64,000 nucleotides of DNA from Geminicoccus roseus DSM 18922 (GCF_000427665.1 NZ_KE386572.1:248001-312000); one strand, 5' to 3'; shown: positions 8,636 to 16,673, counted from the first letter of the stretch. The notes: generated from the sequence alone by a model not told the origin. A program made the numbers and translations.

Positions 8636-9394
8636 TCAGGCGGTCTGGCCGCCGTCGACGTTCAGCGTGGCGCCGGTGATGTAGGCGGCGTCGGGACCGG
8701 CCAGGAAAGCGACCGCCCCGGCGATCTCGTCCGGCCGGCCATAGCGGCCAAGGGCGGCCAGGCCCTTCAGGGTCTGGGCGAACGGGCCGTCCTCGGGGTT
8801 CATGTCGGTGTCGATGGCGCCCGGCTGGACCACGTTGACGGTGATGCCGCGGGGCCCCAGATCGCGCGACCAGCCGCGGGTATAGGCGGCCACCGCCGCC
8901 TTGGTGGCGACATAGTCGGCGGCGCCGGCGAACGGGATGTGCACCGCCCCGGTGGTGCCGATCGAGACGATCCGGCCGTGATCGCTGATCAGCGGCACGG
9001 CGGCGCGCACCGCGGCGGCGACGCCGGTGAGGTTGACGGCAAGCTGGCGCTCGAAGCCGGCCAGATCGGCGTCCGGGTCGCCCACCAGGCCGGTGACGAA
9101 CACGCCGGCCGAGTTCACCAGGATGTCGAGCCGGCCAAGCGCTTCGTGGGCCTGGCGCACCAGGGCGGCGACCTGGGCGGGATCGGCCTGGTCAGCCTGG
9201 ATCGCGACGGCCTGGCGGCCCTGCGCCCGGACCTCCTGGACCAGCCGCTCGGCCTCGGCCTGCGAGCGGGCGTAGCTGAACACGATGTGGGCGCCGTCGC
9301 GGGCCAGGCGGCGCACGATCGCGGCGCCGATGCCGCGCGAGCCGCCGGTGACCAGGGCGGCCTTGCCGGCCAGGGGCTGGGTGGGATGGGACAT
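8636..9394 (-). CDS. Short-chain dehydrogenase/reductase (SDR)
   Basis: 252 residues, classical SDR size. Cofactor motif TGGSRGIG near residue 18, NSAG in the middle, catalytic Ser region SIGTTG, then Y-x3-K (YVATK). GDP-x-like DPDADLAGFERQLAVNL and the C-terminal TGATLNVDGGQTA close the fold. The ATG at 9392-9394 is preferred to an upstream in-frame start because homology begins there. It is the first gene of a three-gene operon and is divergent from a LysR regulator 130 bases away, the usual layout of a regulator and its target. Confidence 0.9.
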   Translation of the reverse strand: MSHPTQPLAGKAALVTGGSRGIGAAIVRRLARDGAHIVFSYARSQAEAERLVQEVRAQGRQAVAIQADQADPAQVAALVRQAHEALGRLDILVNSAGVFVTGLVGDPDADLAGFERQLAVNLTGVAAAVRAAVPLISDHGRIVSIGTTGAVHIPFAGAADYVATKAAVAAYTRGWSRDLGPRGITVNVVQPGAIDTDMNPEDGPFAQTLKGLAALGRYGRPDEIAGAVAFLAGPDAAYITGATLNVDGGQTA

Positions 9395-9495
9395 GAGGCA
9401 GTCTCCGGGAGGATCCGCGCGGGGGGATCCGGTGCGGCCAGACGACCATGGCAGGATCATTCCCACCGGATTAGACAGGAATCGCTCGTTCCGGT

Positions 9496-9512
9496 TTCAA
9501 CGATCCGTTGAA
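9496..9512. promoter_or_regulatory. Candidate LysR operator (TTCAAC-N5-GTTGAA)
   Basis: A perfect 6-bp inverted repeat with a five-base centre lies in the divergent gap between the SDR operon and the LysR gene, 12 bases before the LysR start. LysR proteins typically bind interrupted dyads in such gaps and repress themselves. A similar TTCAA/TTGAA dyad precedes the other LysR gene in this window (30073-30091). Confidence 0.5.
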
Positions 9513-9524
9513 GGAAGCCCGCCG

Positions 9525-10454
9525 ATGCAGACGCTGGCCAAGCTAGAGGCCTTCGTGCAGAGCGCCCGGCACGGCAGCTTTTCCGAGGCGGCGCGGCGGC
9601 TCTCGCTCACGCCCGCCGCGGTCAGCCGCAACGTCGCCCTGCTGGAGCGCGACCTGGGCGTGCGGCTGTTCCACCGCTCGACCCGCCGGCTGACCCTGAC
9701 CGAGGCGGGCGAGCGGTTCCGCCTGGCGGTGGCCGGGCCCCTGGACGGCATCCAGGCGGCGATCGCCGGGGCAGCGGCCGAGGGCGGCGAGCCGGGCGGG
9801 ACGCTGAAGATCAGCCTGCCGCCGACCTTCGGCCTGGACCATGTCCTGCCCCTGCTGCCGGGCTTCCTGGCGCGCCACCCGCGCATCCGGCCGGAATGGC
9901 ATTTCGAGAACCGCCAGGTCGACCTGGCCGCCGAGGGCTATGATGCCGCGATCGGCGGCGGGTTCGACCTGGCACCCGGCATCGTGGCGCGGACCCTGGC
10001 GCCGGCGCACCTGGTCGCGGTGGTGTCCCCCGGCTATCTGCAGGGCCGGGCGCCGCCGGCCGACCCGGCCGGGCTTGGCGCGCTGGACGGGATCGTGATG
10101 CGCTCGCTGCAGACCGGCCGGATCCGCCACTGGACCCTGCGCGACGCCGCCGGCCTGGAGATGCCGGCGCTGCTTCGGGAAACCCTGGTGTTCAACGATC
10201 CGGCCGCCATGCGCGAAGCGGCCCTATTGGGCCTGGGCGTCGCCATGCTGGCGGTGCCGGACGTGCTGGGCGCCCTGGAGAGCGGCCGGCTCGTCCGCTT
10301 GGCGCCGCGCTGGTACGCCGATGCCGGCAGGATCTCGGTCTATTTCGCCTCGCGCAGCCTGCTGCCTGCCAAGACCAGGCTGTTCGTGGACTGGCTGGCA
10401 TCAGCGTTCCGGGCGCAGCGGCTGGCCGAGCGGTTCGCCGGCAGCCTGGGCTAG
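9525..10454 (+). CDS. LysR-family transcriptional regulator
   Basis: 309 residues. The N-terminal winged helix-turn-helix is typical: FVQSARHGSFSEAARRLSLT, then PAAVSRNVALLERDLGVRLF and HRSTRRLTLTEAG. The rest is the periplasmic-binding-protein-like effector domain (from about residue 90). The ATG at 9525 follows AAGGAAG. It faces the SDR / reductase / SnoaL operon and is the likely regulator of it. The effector is unknown. Confidence 0.9.
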   Translation: MQTLAKLEAFVQSARHGSFSEAARRLSLTPAAVSRNVALLERDLGVRLFHRSTRRLTLTEAGERFRLAVAGPLDGIQAAIAGAAAEGGEPGGTLKISLPPTFGLDHVLPLLPGFLARHPRIRPEWHFENRQVDLAAEGYDAAIGGGFDLAPGIVARTLAPAHLVAVVSPGYLQGRAPPADPAGLGALDGIVMRSLQTGRIRHWTLRDAAGLEMPALLRETLVFNDPAAMREAALLGLGVAMLAVPDVLGALESGRLVRLAPRWYADAGRISVYFASRSLLPAKTRLFVDWLASAFRAQRLAERFAGSLG

Positions 10455-10565
10455 CGGAGCCCCGGCGGGGAACGGCGAGCGGCCCGGCGCGAAACAGGGT
10501 GAGGATGGCAGGGCGGGCGGCTAGGCTGGGCTTCGAGAGGGCAAGGGGTTTTGGGGGAACAGAGC

Positions 10566-10913
10566 ATGGAAGGCCAGGCCGGTTCGATCGACACCCGCCT
10601 TGCCACCTATGGCAGCCTGGCGCCCGGCCGGGTCAACCATCATCGGCTGGACGGGCTGCAAGGGCGCTGGCGGCGCGGCACGGTGCGGGGCAGGCTGGTC
10701 GAGGCCGGCTGGGGCGCGAAGCTGGGCTTTCCCGGCCTGGTGCTCGACCCGGCGGGGGGCGAGGTCGAGGTCCACCTGTTCGAATCCGCCGACCTGCCGG
10801 CGCACTGGCCGCGCCTGGACGCGTTCGAGGGCGACGGCTACCGGCGGGTCGTCGCGCGGGTGCGCCTGGCGGACGGCGAGGCGGATGCCTGGATCTATGT
10901 GGTGATTGCCTGA
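10566..10913 (+). CDS. Gamma-glutamylcyclotransferase-like (AIG2/GGCT fold) protein, copy 2
   Basis: 115 residues, the same length as the copy at 2242-2589 and collinear with it: TYGSLAPGRVNHHRLDGL, GLVLDP, VEVHLFES, LDAFEGDGYRR and DAWIYVV are shared almost residue for residue. The ATG at 10566 has a GGGGGAA stretch upstream; a TTG five codons earlier is less likely. The DNA 10490-10565 also resembles the DNA before copy 1, so the whole small locus was duplicated. Substrate unknown. Confidence 0.8.
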   Translation: MEGQAGSIDTRLATYGSLAPGRVNHHRLDGLQGRWRRGTVRGRLVEAGWGAKLGFPGLVLDPAGGEVEVHLFESADLPAHWPRLDAFEGDGYRRVVARVRLADGEADAWIYVVIA

Positions 10914-11304
10914 GGCCCGATCGCCGCCGGCACGGCCGGGCATCCGGCCGGCCAGAAAAAGGCGGCAGCGCAGAGCGGCAATGGCAAAGAGGCTCCGTGC
11001 TGCCGCATCAAACAGCTCGTGATCGGTAATAAATGCATCGATATACGAGACCGTCGACATGCGACGGTGACCATGTATCGCACTTCCCGCGCATCCTTGA
11101 CAAGCAGGTTCAACTATAACCTTGGTTCAAGTCGGCGTTATATCCGAAGCGATACAGTATCCGGAAGCGTTGGCCGGTTCCGGCCGGGCATGACGGGCGA
11201 TCGGGCAGCTCGGCCGGCGCGGGAGAAAGGGGCGACCGGCCATAAGATGCCGACAAAAGGAACACTTTGGGGTATGGTGATTCCAGCGTTCGCTCGACGC
11301 CGGC
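10914..11304. other. Intergenic region before Crp/Fnr gene, with large dyad and direct repeats
   Basis: 391 bases without a gene, more AT-rich than its surroundings. It holds a large dyad (11039-11080, listed separately) and two direct copies of GGTTCAA (11107-11113 and 11124-11130) one and a half helical turns apart. TTGACA at 11097-11102 has no well-spaced -10. The features suggest regulation of the Crp/Fnr gene, but nothing is proven. Confidence 0.45.
11039..11080. promoter_or_regulatory. 42-base dyad: ACCGTCG-N5-CGACGGT flanked by CGATA ... TATCG
   Basis: The inner arms (11050-11056 and 11062-11068) are a perfect 7-bp inverted repeat around ACATG. Outer arms CGATA (11039-11043) and TATCG (11076-11080) are also complementary and almost centred on the same point. 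It could be a protein-binding site or an RNA hairpin with an internal loop. No T-run follows, so it is not a standard terminator. Confidence 0.4.
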
Positions 11305-12072
11305 ATGGAGCGACAGCGAGGTAGCTACTCCCGCCCCATCCCGCGGGACGATCCAGTGTCGCAAGCCACACCTTCCGTCCACCGCAACGGCCTTCTGAGC
11401 GCCCTGTCCGCCGAGGACATCGACTATCTGCAGCCGCGGCTCTGCCGGGTCGACCTGCCCCTGCGCACGGTGCTCCACCTTCCCCAGGAGCCGATCCCGG
11501 CGGTGCACTTCATCGAGAGCGGCTGGATCTCGCTGGTGATCACCCTGGACGACGGCAACGTCTCCGAGGTGGGGCTGGTGGGGTCGGAAGGCATGGCCGG
11601 GCTGCCGCTGTTGTTCGGCACCGATCGCTCCACCGCCGAGGCGATGGTCCAGGCCGAGCACACCAGCGCCCTGCGCATGGACGCCCATGATTTCCGCGAC
11701 GCGCTGGATGCCTGCCCGTCCTTGCGCCGGACGCTGCTGCGCTACGGCCAGGCCTGCTTCACCCAGGTCAGCCAGACCGCCGCCTGCAACAACCACCACC
11801 AGACCGAGCAGCGCCTGGCGCGCTGGCTTCTGACCGCCCATGACCGCGCCAGCGGCGACCAGTTCATGATGACCCACGAGCTCCTCGCCATCATGCTGGG
11901 GGTGCGCCGGGCCAGCGTCAGCCTCGCCGCCGGCATGCTGCAGAAGGCGGACCTGATCCGCTATGGCAGCGGGCAGATCACCATCCTCGACCGCCACGGC
12001 CTGGAGGCGGCGGCCTGCGAGTGCCATGGCGTGGTCTGCCGCGAATTCAGGCGCCTACTCGGACACGCTTAA
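11305..12072 (+). CDS. Crp/Fnr-family transcriptional regulator
   Basis: 255 residues from the ATG at 11305; a GTG at 11356 is an alternative start just before the conserved part. Residues about 30-150 form the cyclic-nucleotide-binding-like beta barrel (IPAVHFIESGWISLVITLDD, VGLVGSEGMAGLPLLFG). The C-terminal winged helix includes MMTHELLAIMLGVRRASVSL. There is no N-terminal cysteine cluster, so it is not an oxygen-sensing FNR; the ligand is unknown. It resembles the many alphaproteobacterial Crp/Fnr paralogues. Cys residues occur only near the C-terminal end (ACECHGVVC). Confidence 0.88.
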   Translation: MERQRGSYSRPIPRDDPVSQATPSVHRNGLLSALSAEDIDYLQPRLCRVDLPLRTVLHLPQEPIPAVHFIESGWISLVITLDDGNVSEVGLVGSEGMAGLPLLFGTDRSTAEAMVQAEHTSALRMDAHDFRDALDACPSLRRTLLRYGQACFTQVSQTAACNNHHQTEQRLARWLLTAHDRASGDQFMMTHELLAIMLGVRRASVSLAAGMLQKADLIRYGSGQITILDRHGLEAAACECHGVVCREFRRLLGHA

Positions 12073-12164
12073 GAAAAGTGAGCGCGCTGCTTCCCGGTTG
12101 TACGCTATCGGACTGATTTCCCGGCCGGGGCTGACCATTCTCCTCCGACGCGTGAGAGGTCGAG

Positions 12165-12455
12165 ATGATGCCACTGCGCCAAGAATGCCCGCAGCCTGCC
12201 GATCGGCAGCAACGCCGCCGAGCCGAGATGCGGCCGGCCGACAGCCGGACGGAGACCGGCGCGCCACGCACCGACGAGCGGGCGCGGCAGATGGCCGAGA
12301 TGGAAGCCCTGATCGTGGAATCGACCGAGATCGTGTCCCGCACGCGGGCGCTCGTGCAGCGCCTGCGCCATGCCGGCGCGTTCTCCCCGCCCGGCACGAC
12401 GGAGCCCCCCCGAGGACCGACCCCATGGGCAAGCTGGACACCGATGAAACCCTAG
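12165..12455 (+). CDS. Small hypothetical protein overlapping the next gene
   Basis: 96 residues. An AGAGG Shine-Dalgarno sequence sits five bases before the ATG-ATG start, and third codon positions are almost all G or C, so it looks coding. Residues 40-70 (ARQMAEMEALIVESTEIVSR) would form an amphipathic helix. The last 10 codons overlap the start of the next gene in another frame, suggesting translational coupling. No family is recognised. Confidence 0.5.
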   Translation: MMPLRQECPQPADRQQRRRAEMRPADSRTETGAPRTDERARQMAEMEALIVESTEIVSRTRALVQRLRHAGAFSPPGTTEPPRGPTPWASWTPMKP

Positions 12456-12625
12456 TTCTCCTGGACCGCACGCCCACGCAGCGGGACCAGGACCTGATCC
12501 GGCGGGTTGCCCTGGCCCTGGAACGCGGCGACGAGCGGGCGAGGCTGCTGCGGCAGACGATCCGGCGCTTTGCCCGCTACAGCAGCTACCGCAACATCGA
12601 GACCGGGCCGCGGGGCCGGAAGTGA
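12425..12625 (+). CDS. Small protein, member A of a four-member local family
   Basis: 66 residues, with a GAGG motif about ten bases before the ATG. The core TQRDQDLIRRVALALERGDE followed by ARLLRQTIRRF aligns with three other small proteins nearby (16015-16254, 16272-16508, 16674-16898), which share D-x-[DE]-L-[IV]-R-R-V-A-x2-L, then D and L-R-x2-I. This copy lacks the N-terminal strand seen in the others. The predicted helix-loop-helix could be a dimerisation or DNA-binding unit. It converges on the TRAP transporter operon. Function unknown. Confidence 0.65.
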   Translation: MGKLDTDETLVLLDRTPTQRDQDLIRRVALALERGDERARLLRQTIRRFARYSSYRNIETGPRGRK

Positions 12626-12647
12626 CCGGCGCCTGGCCGCTTCAAGC

Positions 12648-13919
12648 TCAGTCCATGCGGGACGGCAGCCAGGTGGCGATGCCCGGGAAGAAGATGATCG
12701 CGAGCACGATGGCGATCAGCGCCAGCACGAACGGCATCACCGCGACGGTGCCCTGGACCAGGTTGCAGCGGGCGATGCCGCAGGTGACGAACAGGCTGGC
12801 GCCGACCGGCGGGGTGACCAGGCCCACCGCCAGGCCGACCACGGTGACGATGCCGAACTGGATCGGGTCGATCTGCAGGGACTGGGTGACCGGCCACAGC
12901 ACCGGGACCAGGATGATGATGCTGGCGCCCAGGTCCAGCAGCATGCCGGCGACCAGGTAGACCGCGAAGATCAGCAGGAGAACGAAGGTCGGGTCGCTGG
13001 TCAGCGCCAGGATCAGCCGGGCGGCCTCCTGGGGGATCTGCTCGCGGGTGATGATCAGGCCGTAGAGCGAGGCGGCGGCGATCATCAGCATGACCACGCC
13101 GGTGGTGACGCAGGATTCCAGGACGATCTGCGGCAGGTCGGCCAGGCGGATGGTGCGATACACGAACATGCCGACCAGCAGGCCATAGACCACCGCCACC
13201 ACCGAGGCCTCGGTGGGGGTGGCGATGCCGTAGCGGATCGAGCCGATGATCACGAGCGGCATCATCAGCCCCCAGAAGCTGGCGCGCGCCGCTGCGAGGA
13301 TCTGCCGGGGGGAGGTGCGGGGCCCGCGCGGATAGCCGCGCAGCACCGAGATCGCCCAGGCGGTGAGCATCAGGGCGGCGGCGATCAGCAGACCCGGGAT
13401 GAGGCCGGCCACGAACAGCTTGCTGACCGAGACGCCGGTGACCACGCAGAAGATGATCATCGGGATCGAGGGCGGGATCACCACCGAGATGGTGGAGGCG
13501 GCGGCGGTGACCGCGGCGCAGAAGGCGCCATCATAGCCCTTCTCCTTCATCGGCGGGATCATGATCCCGCCGGCCGAGGACGCCTCGGCCACCGCCGAGC
13601 CGGTCATCCCGCCCATCAGCGTGCCAGCGCCGATCCCGGCCTGGGCCAGGCCGCCGCGCGCCCAGCCGATCGCCGCGTTGGCGAAGTCGATGATGTCCCG
13701 GGCGATGCCGCTCCTGGCCATCAGGTGGCCGGCCAAAAGGAAGAACGGCACCGCCAGCAGGATGAAGGAGTCCATGGCGGCGGTCATCCGCTGGGCGACC
13801 AGGGCCGCCGGGATGCCGCCATAGGTGATCGCCAGGAAGGAGGCGATCGCGAGCGCGAACGAGACCGGCATGTTGATCAGCAAGAGGACGACGAATCCCA
13901 CCAGCAGGGTGGCGGTCAT
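12648..13919 (-). CDS. dctM: TRAP transporter large permease (DctM type)
   Basis: 423 residues, about twelve hydrophobic helices, matching the DctM/TRAP-M family: VPFFLLAGHLMARSGIA, GGMTGSAVAEASSAGGIMIP, and VGLVTPPVGASLFVTCGIA near the end. It forms the transport channel of a Na+-driven periplasmic-binding-protein-dependent importer of organic anions. Its start overlaps the small-permease stop by four bases (ATGA), so the two are coupled. The gene order binding protein, small permease, large permease is standard. Confidence 0.95.
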   Translation of the reverse strand: MTATLLVGFVVLLLINMPVSFALAIASFLAITYGGIPAALVAQRMTAAMDSFILLAVPFFLLAGHLMARSGIARDIIDFANAAIGWARGGLAQAGIGAGTLMGGMTGSAVAEASSAGGIMIPPMKEKGYDGAFCAAVTAAASTISVVIPPSIPMIIFCVVTGVSVSKLFVAGLIPGLLIAAALMLTAWAISVLRGYPRGPRTSPRQILAAARASFWGLMMPLVIIGSIRYGIATPTEASVVAVVYGLLVGMFVYRTIRLADLPQIVLESCVTTGVVMLMIAAASLYGLIITREQIPQEAARLILALTSDPTFVLLLIFAVYLVAGMLLDLGASIIILVPVLWPVTQSLQIDPIQFGIVTVVGLAVGLVTPPVGASLFVTCGIARCNLVQGTVAVMPFVLALIAIVLAIIFFPGIATWLPSRMD

Positions 13920-14413
13920 GACGGCTGCACCTCACGGACGGGGTCTGGGGCGAGCGGGCCTCGGGACAGCCGGCCGACCAGGATGTCGCCGGCGATCAGC
14001 AGGGCCATGGCGCTGTAGCCGGCATAGACCCAGACCATCGGCAGGCCGAGCGTGGCCGAGGGCTGGCCGCTGGTCAGCCGGAGCAGGCCCAGATTGGTGT
14101 AGAAGGTGTAGGCGCAGAACAGGAACACGCCCAGATCGACCAGGGCCGCGGAGATCCGCTCCAGGACCGGGTTGCCCAGGTAGTGGACGATGTCGACCGC
14201 GACATGGGCGCGGTGCTTCCAGGCCAGCCAGGCCGACAGATAGGCCACCCAGACGAACAGGTAGCGGGCGGCCTCCTCCGACCAGACGATCGGGTCGTCC
14301 AGCAGGTAGCGCCAGCCGACCTGGGCCAGGCACATCACGGTCATCGCCAGGATGCAGAGGACCAGGGCCACCTCGGTCGTCCATTCGACCAGGCCCCACA
14401 GGCGTCGGATCAT
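13916..14413 (-). CDS. dctQ: TRAP transporter small permease (DctQ type)
   Basis: 165 residues with four hydrophobic helices, as in DctQ/TRAP-Q. Conserved features are VGWRYLLDDPIVWSEEAARY and WKHRAHVAVD, the latter following the second helix. The ATG at 14411-14413 has GGAGAG nine bases upstream; an in-frame start 18 codons earlier lacks one. It partners the large permease with which it overlaps. A strong hairpin separates it from the binding-protein gene. Confidence 0.93.
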   Translation of the reverse strand: MIRRLWGLVEWTTEVALVLCILAMTVMCLAQVGWRYLLDDPIVWSEEAARYLFVWVAYLSAWLAWKHRAHVAVDIVHYLGNPVLERISAALVDLGVFLFCAYTFYTNLGLLRLTSGQPSATLGLPMVWVYAGYSAMALLIAGDILVGRLSRGPLAPDPVREVQPS

Positions 14414-14445
14414 CGGTCGGGCTCTCCTGCGGGCGGAACGGCCAA

Positions 14446-14490
14446 GGGGGAGCGGCCGAAACGGCACGAAGCCGCCCCGGCCGCTCCCCC
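14446..14490 (-). terminator. Strong intergenic hairpin between TRAP binding-protein and permease genes
   Basis: GGGGGAGCGGCC (14446-14457) is perfectly complementary to 14479-14490, a 12-bp GC-rich stem; inside, CGGC (14462-14465) pairs with GCCG (14471-14474). No T-run follows, so it is more likely an RNA-stabilising or attenuating stem-loop that lets the binding protein be made in excess of the permeases. Confidence 0.6.
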
Positions 14491-14503
14491 GGCTCGCCTG
14501 AGG

Positions 14504-15475
14504 TCAGTCGGCGGAGGCGGCGGCCTTGACCTTCTCGATCATGGCCGGGTCCAGCCCGTCCACCGAGCCGGCGATGTCGGCGGTGGCGTCGCGGAACGGC
14601 GCCAGGTCGACCTCCTCGATCACCATGCCCTTCTCGACCAGCAGGCCGCGATACTCGGCGTCCAGCTTCGCCGAGGTCGCGCGCGCGGTCGCGGTGCACT
14701 CGGTGACCGATTCCTGCACGATGGCCTGCTGCTCGGGCGTGAGCGTCTGCCAGATCGCCTTGGAGAACAGCACGGCATGCGGGCCATAGACATGGCCGGT
14801 CAGCATGACGTGGCTCTGCACCTCCCAGAGCGAGTTGGAATAGATCACCGTGATCGGGTTCTCCTGGGCGTCGATGATCCCCTGGCCCAGGCTGGTGAAC
14901 ACCTCGCCCCAGACCATCGGGATCGGGGCGGCGCCCAGCTTCTCGAAGGCGGCGATGTGCACCGGGTTCTGCATGGTGCGCAGCTTGACGCCCTGCAGGT
15001 CGGCCGGGGCCTCCACCGCCTTCTTGGCGGTCAGGTGACGCCAGCCGTTCTCCCACCAGGCCAGGCCGACAATGCCCTGGGCGTCGAACTTCTCCAGCAG
15101 CTCCTGGCCGACCTCGCCGTCCAGGACCCGGTAGACATGGTCGGAGTCCTCGAAGATGAACGGCAGGTCGAGCACGCCGACCTCGGGCACGAAGGCGCCG
15201 AGCGGGCCGGTGGAGACCACGGTCATGTCGACCGAGCCGATCTGCAGCCCCTCGACGGTCTCGCGCTCCTCGCCGAGCTGGCGGTCGGGATAGAGCTCCA
15301 CCGCGAGCTCGCCGCCGCTGCGCTCCTCGGCCAGCTTCTCGAAGCATTCCAGGGCGACATAGCTTGGATGGACCGGCTGCGAGCCGAACGCGGCGCGGAT
15401 GGTGGTCTGCGCCTGGGCCTGCAGCGGCGCCAGGAGTGCAGCCAGCGCCAGGGTGCTGGTCAGGGCGTGCTTCAT
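14504..15475 (-). CDS. dctP: TRAP transporter periplasmic solute-binding protein (DctP type)
   Basis: 323 residues from the ATG at 15473-15475. A Sec signal peptide (LALAALLAPLQAQAQ) covers the first ~23 residues. The mature protein has the DctP pattern: VELYPDRQLGEERE, LDLPFIFEDSDHVYRVLDG, and GVKLRTMQNPVHIAAFEKLG, whose Arg usually binds the ligand carboxylate. SLGQGIIDAQENP is also conserved. It delivers a carboxylic acid, or related anion, to the adjacent permeases. The substrate cannot be deduced. First gene of its operon. Confidence 0.93.
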   Translation of the reverse strand: MKHALTSTLALAALLAPLQAQAQTTIRAAFGSQPVHPSYVALECFEKLAEERSGGELAVELYPDRQLGEERETVEGLQIGSVDMTVVSTGPLGAFVPEVGVLDLPFIFEDSDHVYRVLDGEVGQELLEKFDAQGIVGLAWWENGWRHLTAKKAVEAPADLQGVKLRTMQNPVHIAAFEKLGAAPIPMVWGEVFTSLGQGIIDAQENPITVIYSNSLWEVQSHVMLTGHVYGPHAVLFSKAIWQTLTPEQQAIVQESVTECTATARATSAKLDAEYRGLLVEKGMVIEEVDLAPFRDATADIAGSVDGLDPAMIEKVKAAASAD

Positions 15476-16014
15476 CGTCTTGTTCCTCCCGATCCGATCA
15501 TGGCGACCTCGCCGGCCGGCCTTGTCAAGGGCGCCGGCGGCGGTGCCTGCCGGAGCCGCCACCGGGCCGGGCGCTCCCCCCCGAGGGCGCCCGACCGCCT
15601 GCGCGGGCCAACCGGCCCCGATGGCATGACAGGTCTATAGGATGATGGTCGCACGGGTCAATCGAGCGGCGCGGGCGGGCCGGCGGGCCGCCGCACCGGT
15701 CCGCGCCGGCTTCCGATTCGCGACACGATCCGGTCCGAAAGAAATCAAGTCGCTGGTGACCTGTTTTGTGTCATTTCCAGCAATCGACTCGTATATATCC
15801 GATGCTTCCCTGATAGACCTTTCTGGATTCGCTTGAGACATCCACAGGTCGATTTTGCCGGTCACAGAAATGGCGTCTCGATGAACCGGGATTTTTGTTT
15901 AAGAAAAATTGAGAATGTTCCGTCTCGACTTTTACGTCTTGGCGCGGTAGGCCGGTTCTATAATGAACTTGATCGATATCCTTGATGCCCTGGCGATAAG
16001 CGGGAGCGGCCATA
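15476..16014. other. Intergenic region, TRAP operon / small protein B
   Basis: 539 bases without a gene; GC falls markedly from about 15720 to 15990. A perfect -10-like TATAAT at 15959-15964 is 50 bases before the small-protein start; the best -35 (TCTTGG, 16-base spacing) is poor. ATTTTT/AAAAAT (around 15890-15910) could form a weak AT hairpin. The TRAP operon promoter should also be here but was not recognised. Confidence 0.4.
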
Positions 16015-16254
16015 ATGAAAGAGGCATTGCGCGCGCATCGGCAGATGCTGCGGGAGAACGGGCTGAAGCGGGTTGAGGTGCTGGTGCCGCATCCGGACGC
16101 CGAGCTGGTGCGCCGGGTCGCCAAGGCGCTGACCACCAAGGACCCGACCTCGGACGTGCTGCGGGCGACCATCGAGAAGGCGGTGCCGGTGCGCAACCGC
16201 CTGAGCTTCAAGGAATGGCTGGCGACGCCGGAAGAGGACGACGCCAACGCGTGA
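16015..16254 (+). CDS. Small protein, member B of the local family (ribbon-helix-helix-like)
   Basis: 79 residues, with GGGAG ahead of the ATG. Order: helical AHRQMLRENG, a strand KRVEVLVP, helix DAELVRRVAKAL, helix VLRATIEKAV, then SFKEWLA and an acidic tail. Strand-helix-helix suits a ribbon-helix-helix DNA-binding fold such as those of CopG/MazE-like antitoxins, but this is inference. It is collinear with the convergent gene at 16272-16508 over its full length; only 17 bases separate their stops. No toxin gene is adjacent. Confidence 0.75.
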   Translation: MKEALRAHRQMLRENGLKRVEVLVPHPDAELVRRVAKALTTKDPTSDVLRATIEKAVPVRNRLSFKEWLATPEEDDANA

Positions 16255-16271
16255 GGACGGCGCCGCAGGGG

Positions 16272-16508
16272 CTACTCGTCCGGGCGCTCGGCCTCCTCGG
16301 CCAGCCATTCACGAAACGTTGCGGGGCGGGTTTCCGGCGTCGCCTTGGCCAGGACATCGCGCAGACGGGCCGCCGCCTCGTCGTTCTTGTCCAGGATCCG
16401 CGCCACCCGGCGCAGCAACTCGGCATCCGACGGCGAGGCGATCACCTCGACGCGCTTGCAGCCCCGCTCCGCCATGCGCCGCCGGTGGTCCTGGACAGCT
16501 CCTGGCAT
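16272..16508 (-). CDS. Small protein, member C of the local family (ribbon-helix-helix-like)
   Basis: 78 residues. KRVEVIASPSDAELLRRVAR and ARLRDVLAKA match KRVEVLVPHPDAELVRRVAK and VLRATIEKA of the convergent neighbour, and TFREWLAEE matches SFKEWLATP, so B and C are full-length paralogues placed tail to tail. GAGGATC precedes the ATG. A small dyad, TGCCT-gcg-AGGCA (16528-16540), lies 20 bases upstream and could be an operator. Function unknown; an orphan antitoxin-like DNA-binding protein is one possibility. Confidence 0.75.
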   Translation of the reverse strand: MPGAVQDHRRRMAERGCKRVEVIASPSDAELLRRVARILDKNDEAAARLRDVLAKATPETRPATFREWLAEEAERPDE

Positions 16509-16638
16509 GGACGATCCTCACATTCCTTGCCTGCGAGGCATCCCAAATAAGCCGGGCGCGCCTCCGGGTCCAGAACAGGATTGTCGCGAACGGCCACCGG
16601 CACCTGCGTGCAGCCGGTGGGGCAACCCGAAAAGGATG

Positions 16639-16664
16639 CCTCCGGACGGTGCGTCGTCCGGAGG
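16639..16664 (-). terminator. Rho-independent terminator of small-protein gene D
   Basis: CCTCCGGACG (16639-16648) and CGTCCGGAGG (16655-16664) form a perfect 10-bp stem with a 6-base loop. On the minus strand it starts 10 bases beyond the gene D stop and is followed by CATCCTTTTC, a short T-run. Confidence 0.75.
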
Positions 16665-16673
16665 GGGCCCTAT

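Noticed and set aside
10934-10949. GGCCGG-GCAT-CCGGCC hairpin followed by AAAAA as a terminator of the GGCT copy 2 gene
   Set aside because: The A-run is on the wrong strand for termination of the plus-strand gene, and short GGCCGG stems are frequent by composition.
11107-11130. GGTTCAA repeats resembling a tRNA T-loop
   Set aside because: No acceptor stem, anticodon arm or CCA context could be folded around them; kept only as direct repeats.
12507-14018. 503-codon open frame opposite the TRAP permeases
   Set aside because: Translation is a run of Asp, Gln, His and Gly, typical of an antisense shadow of high-GC membrane-protein codons.
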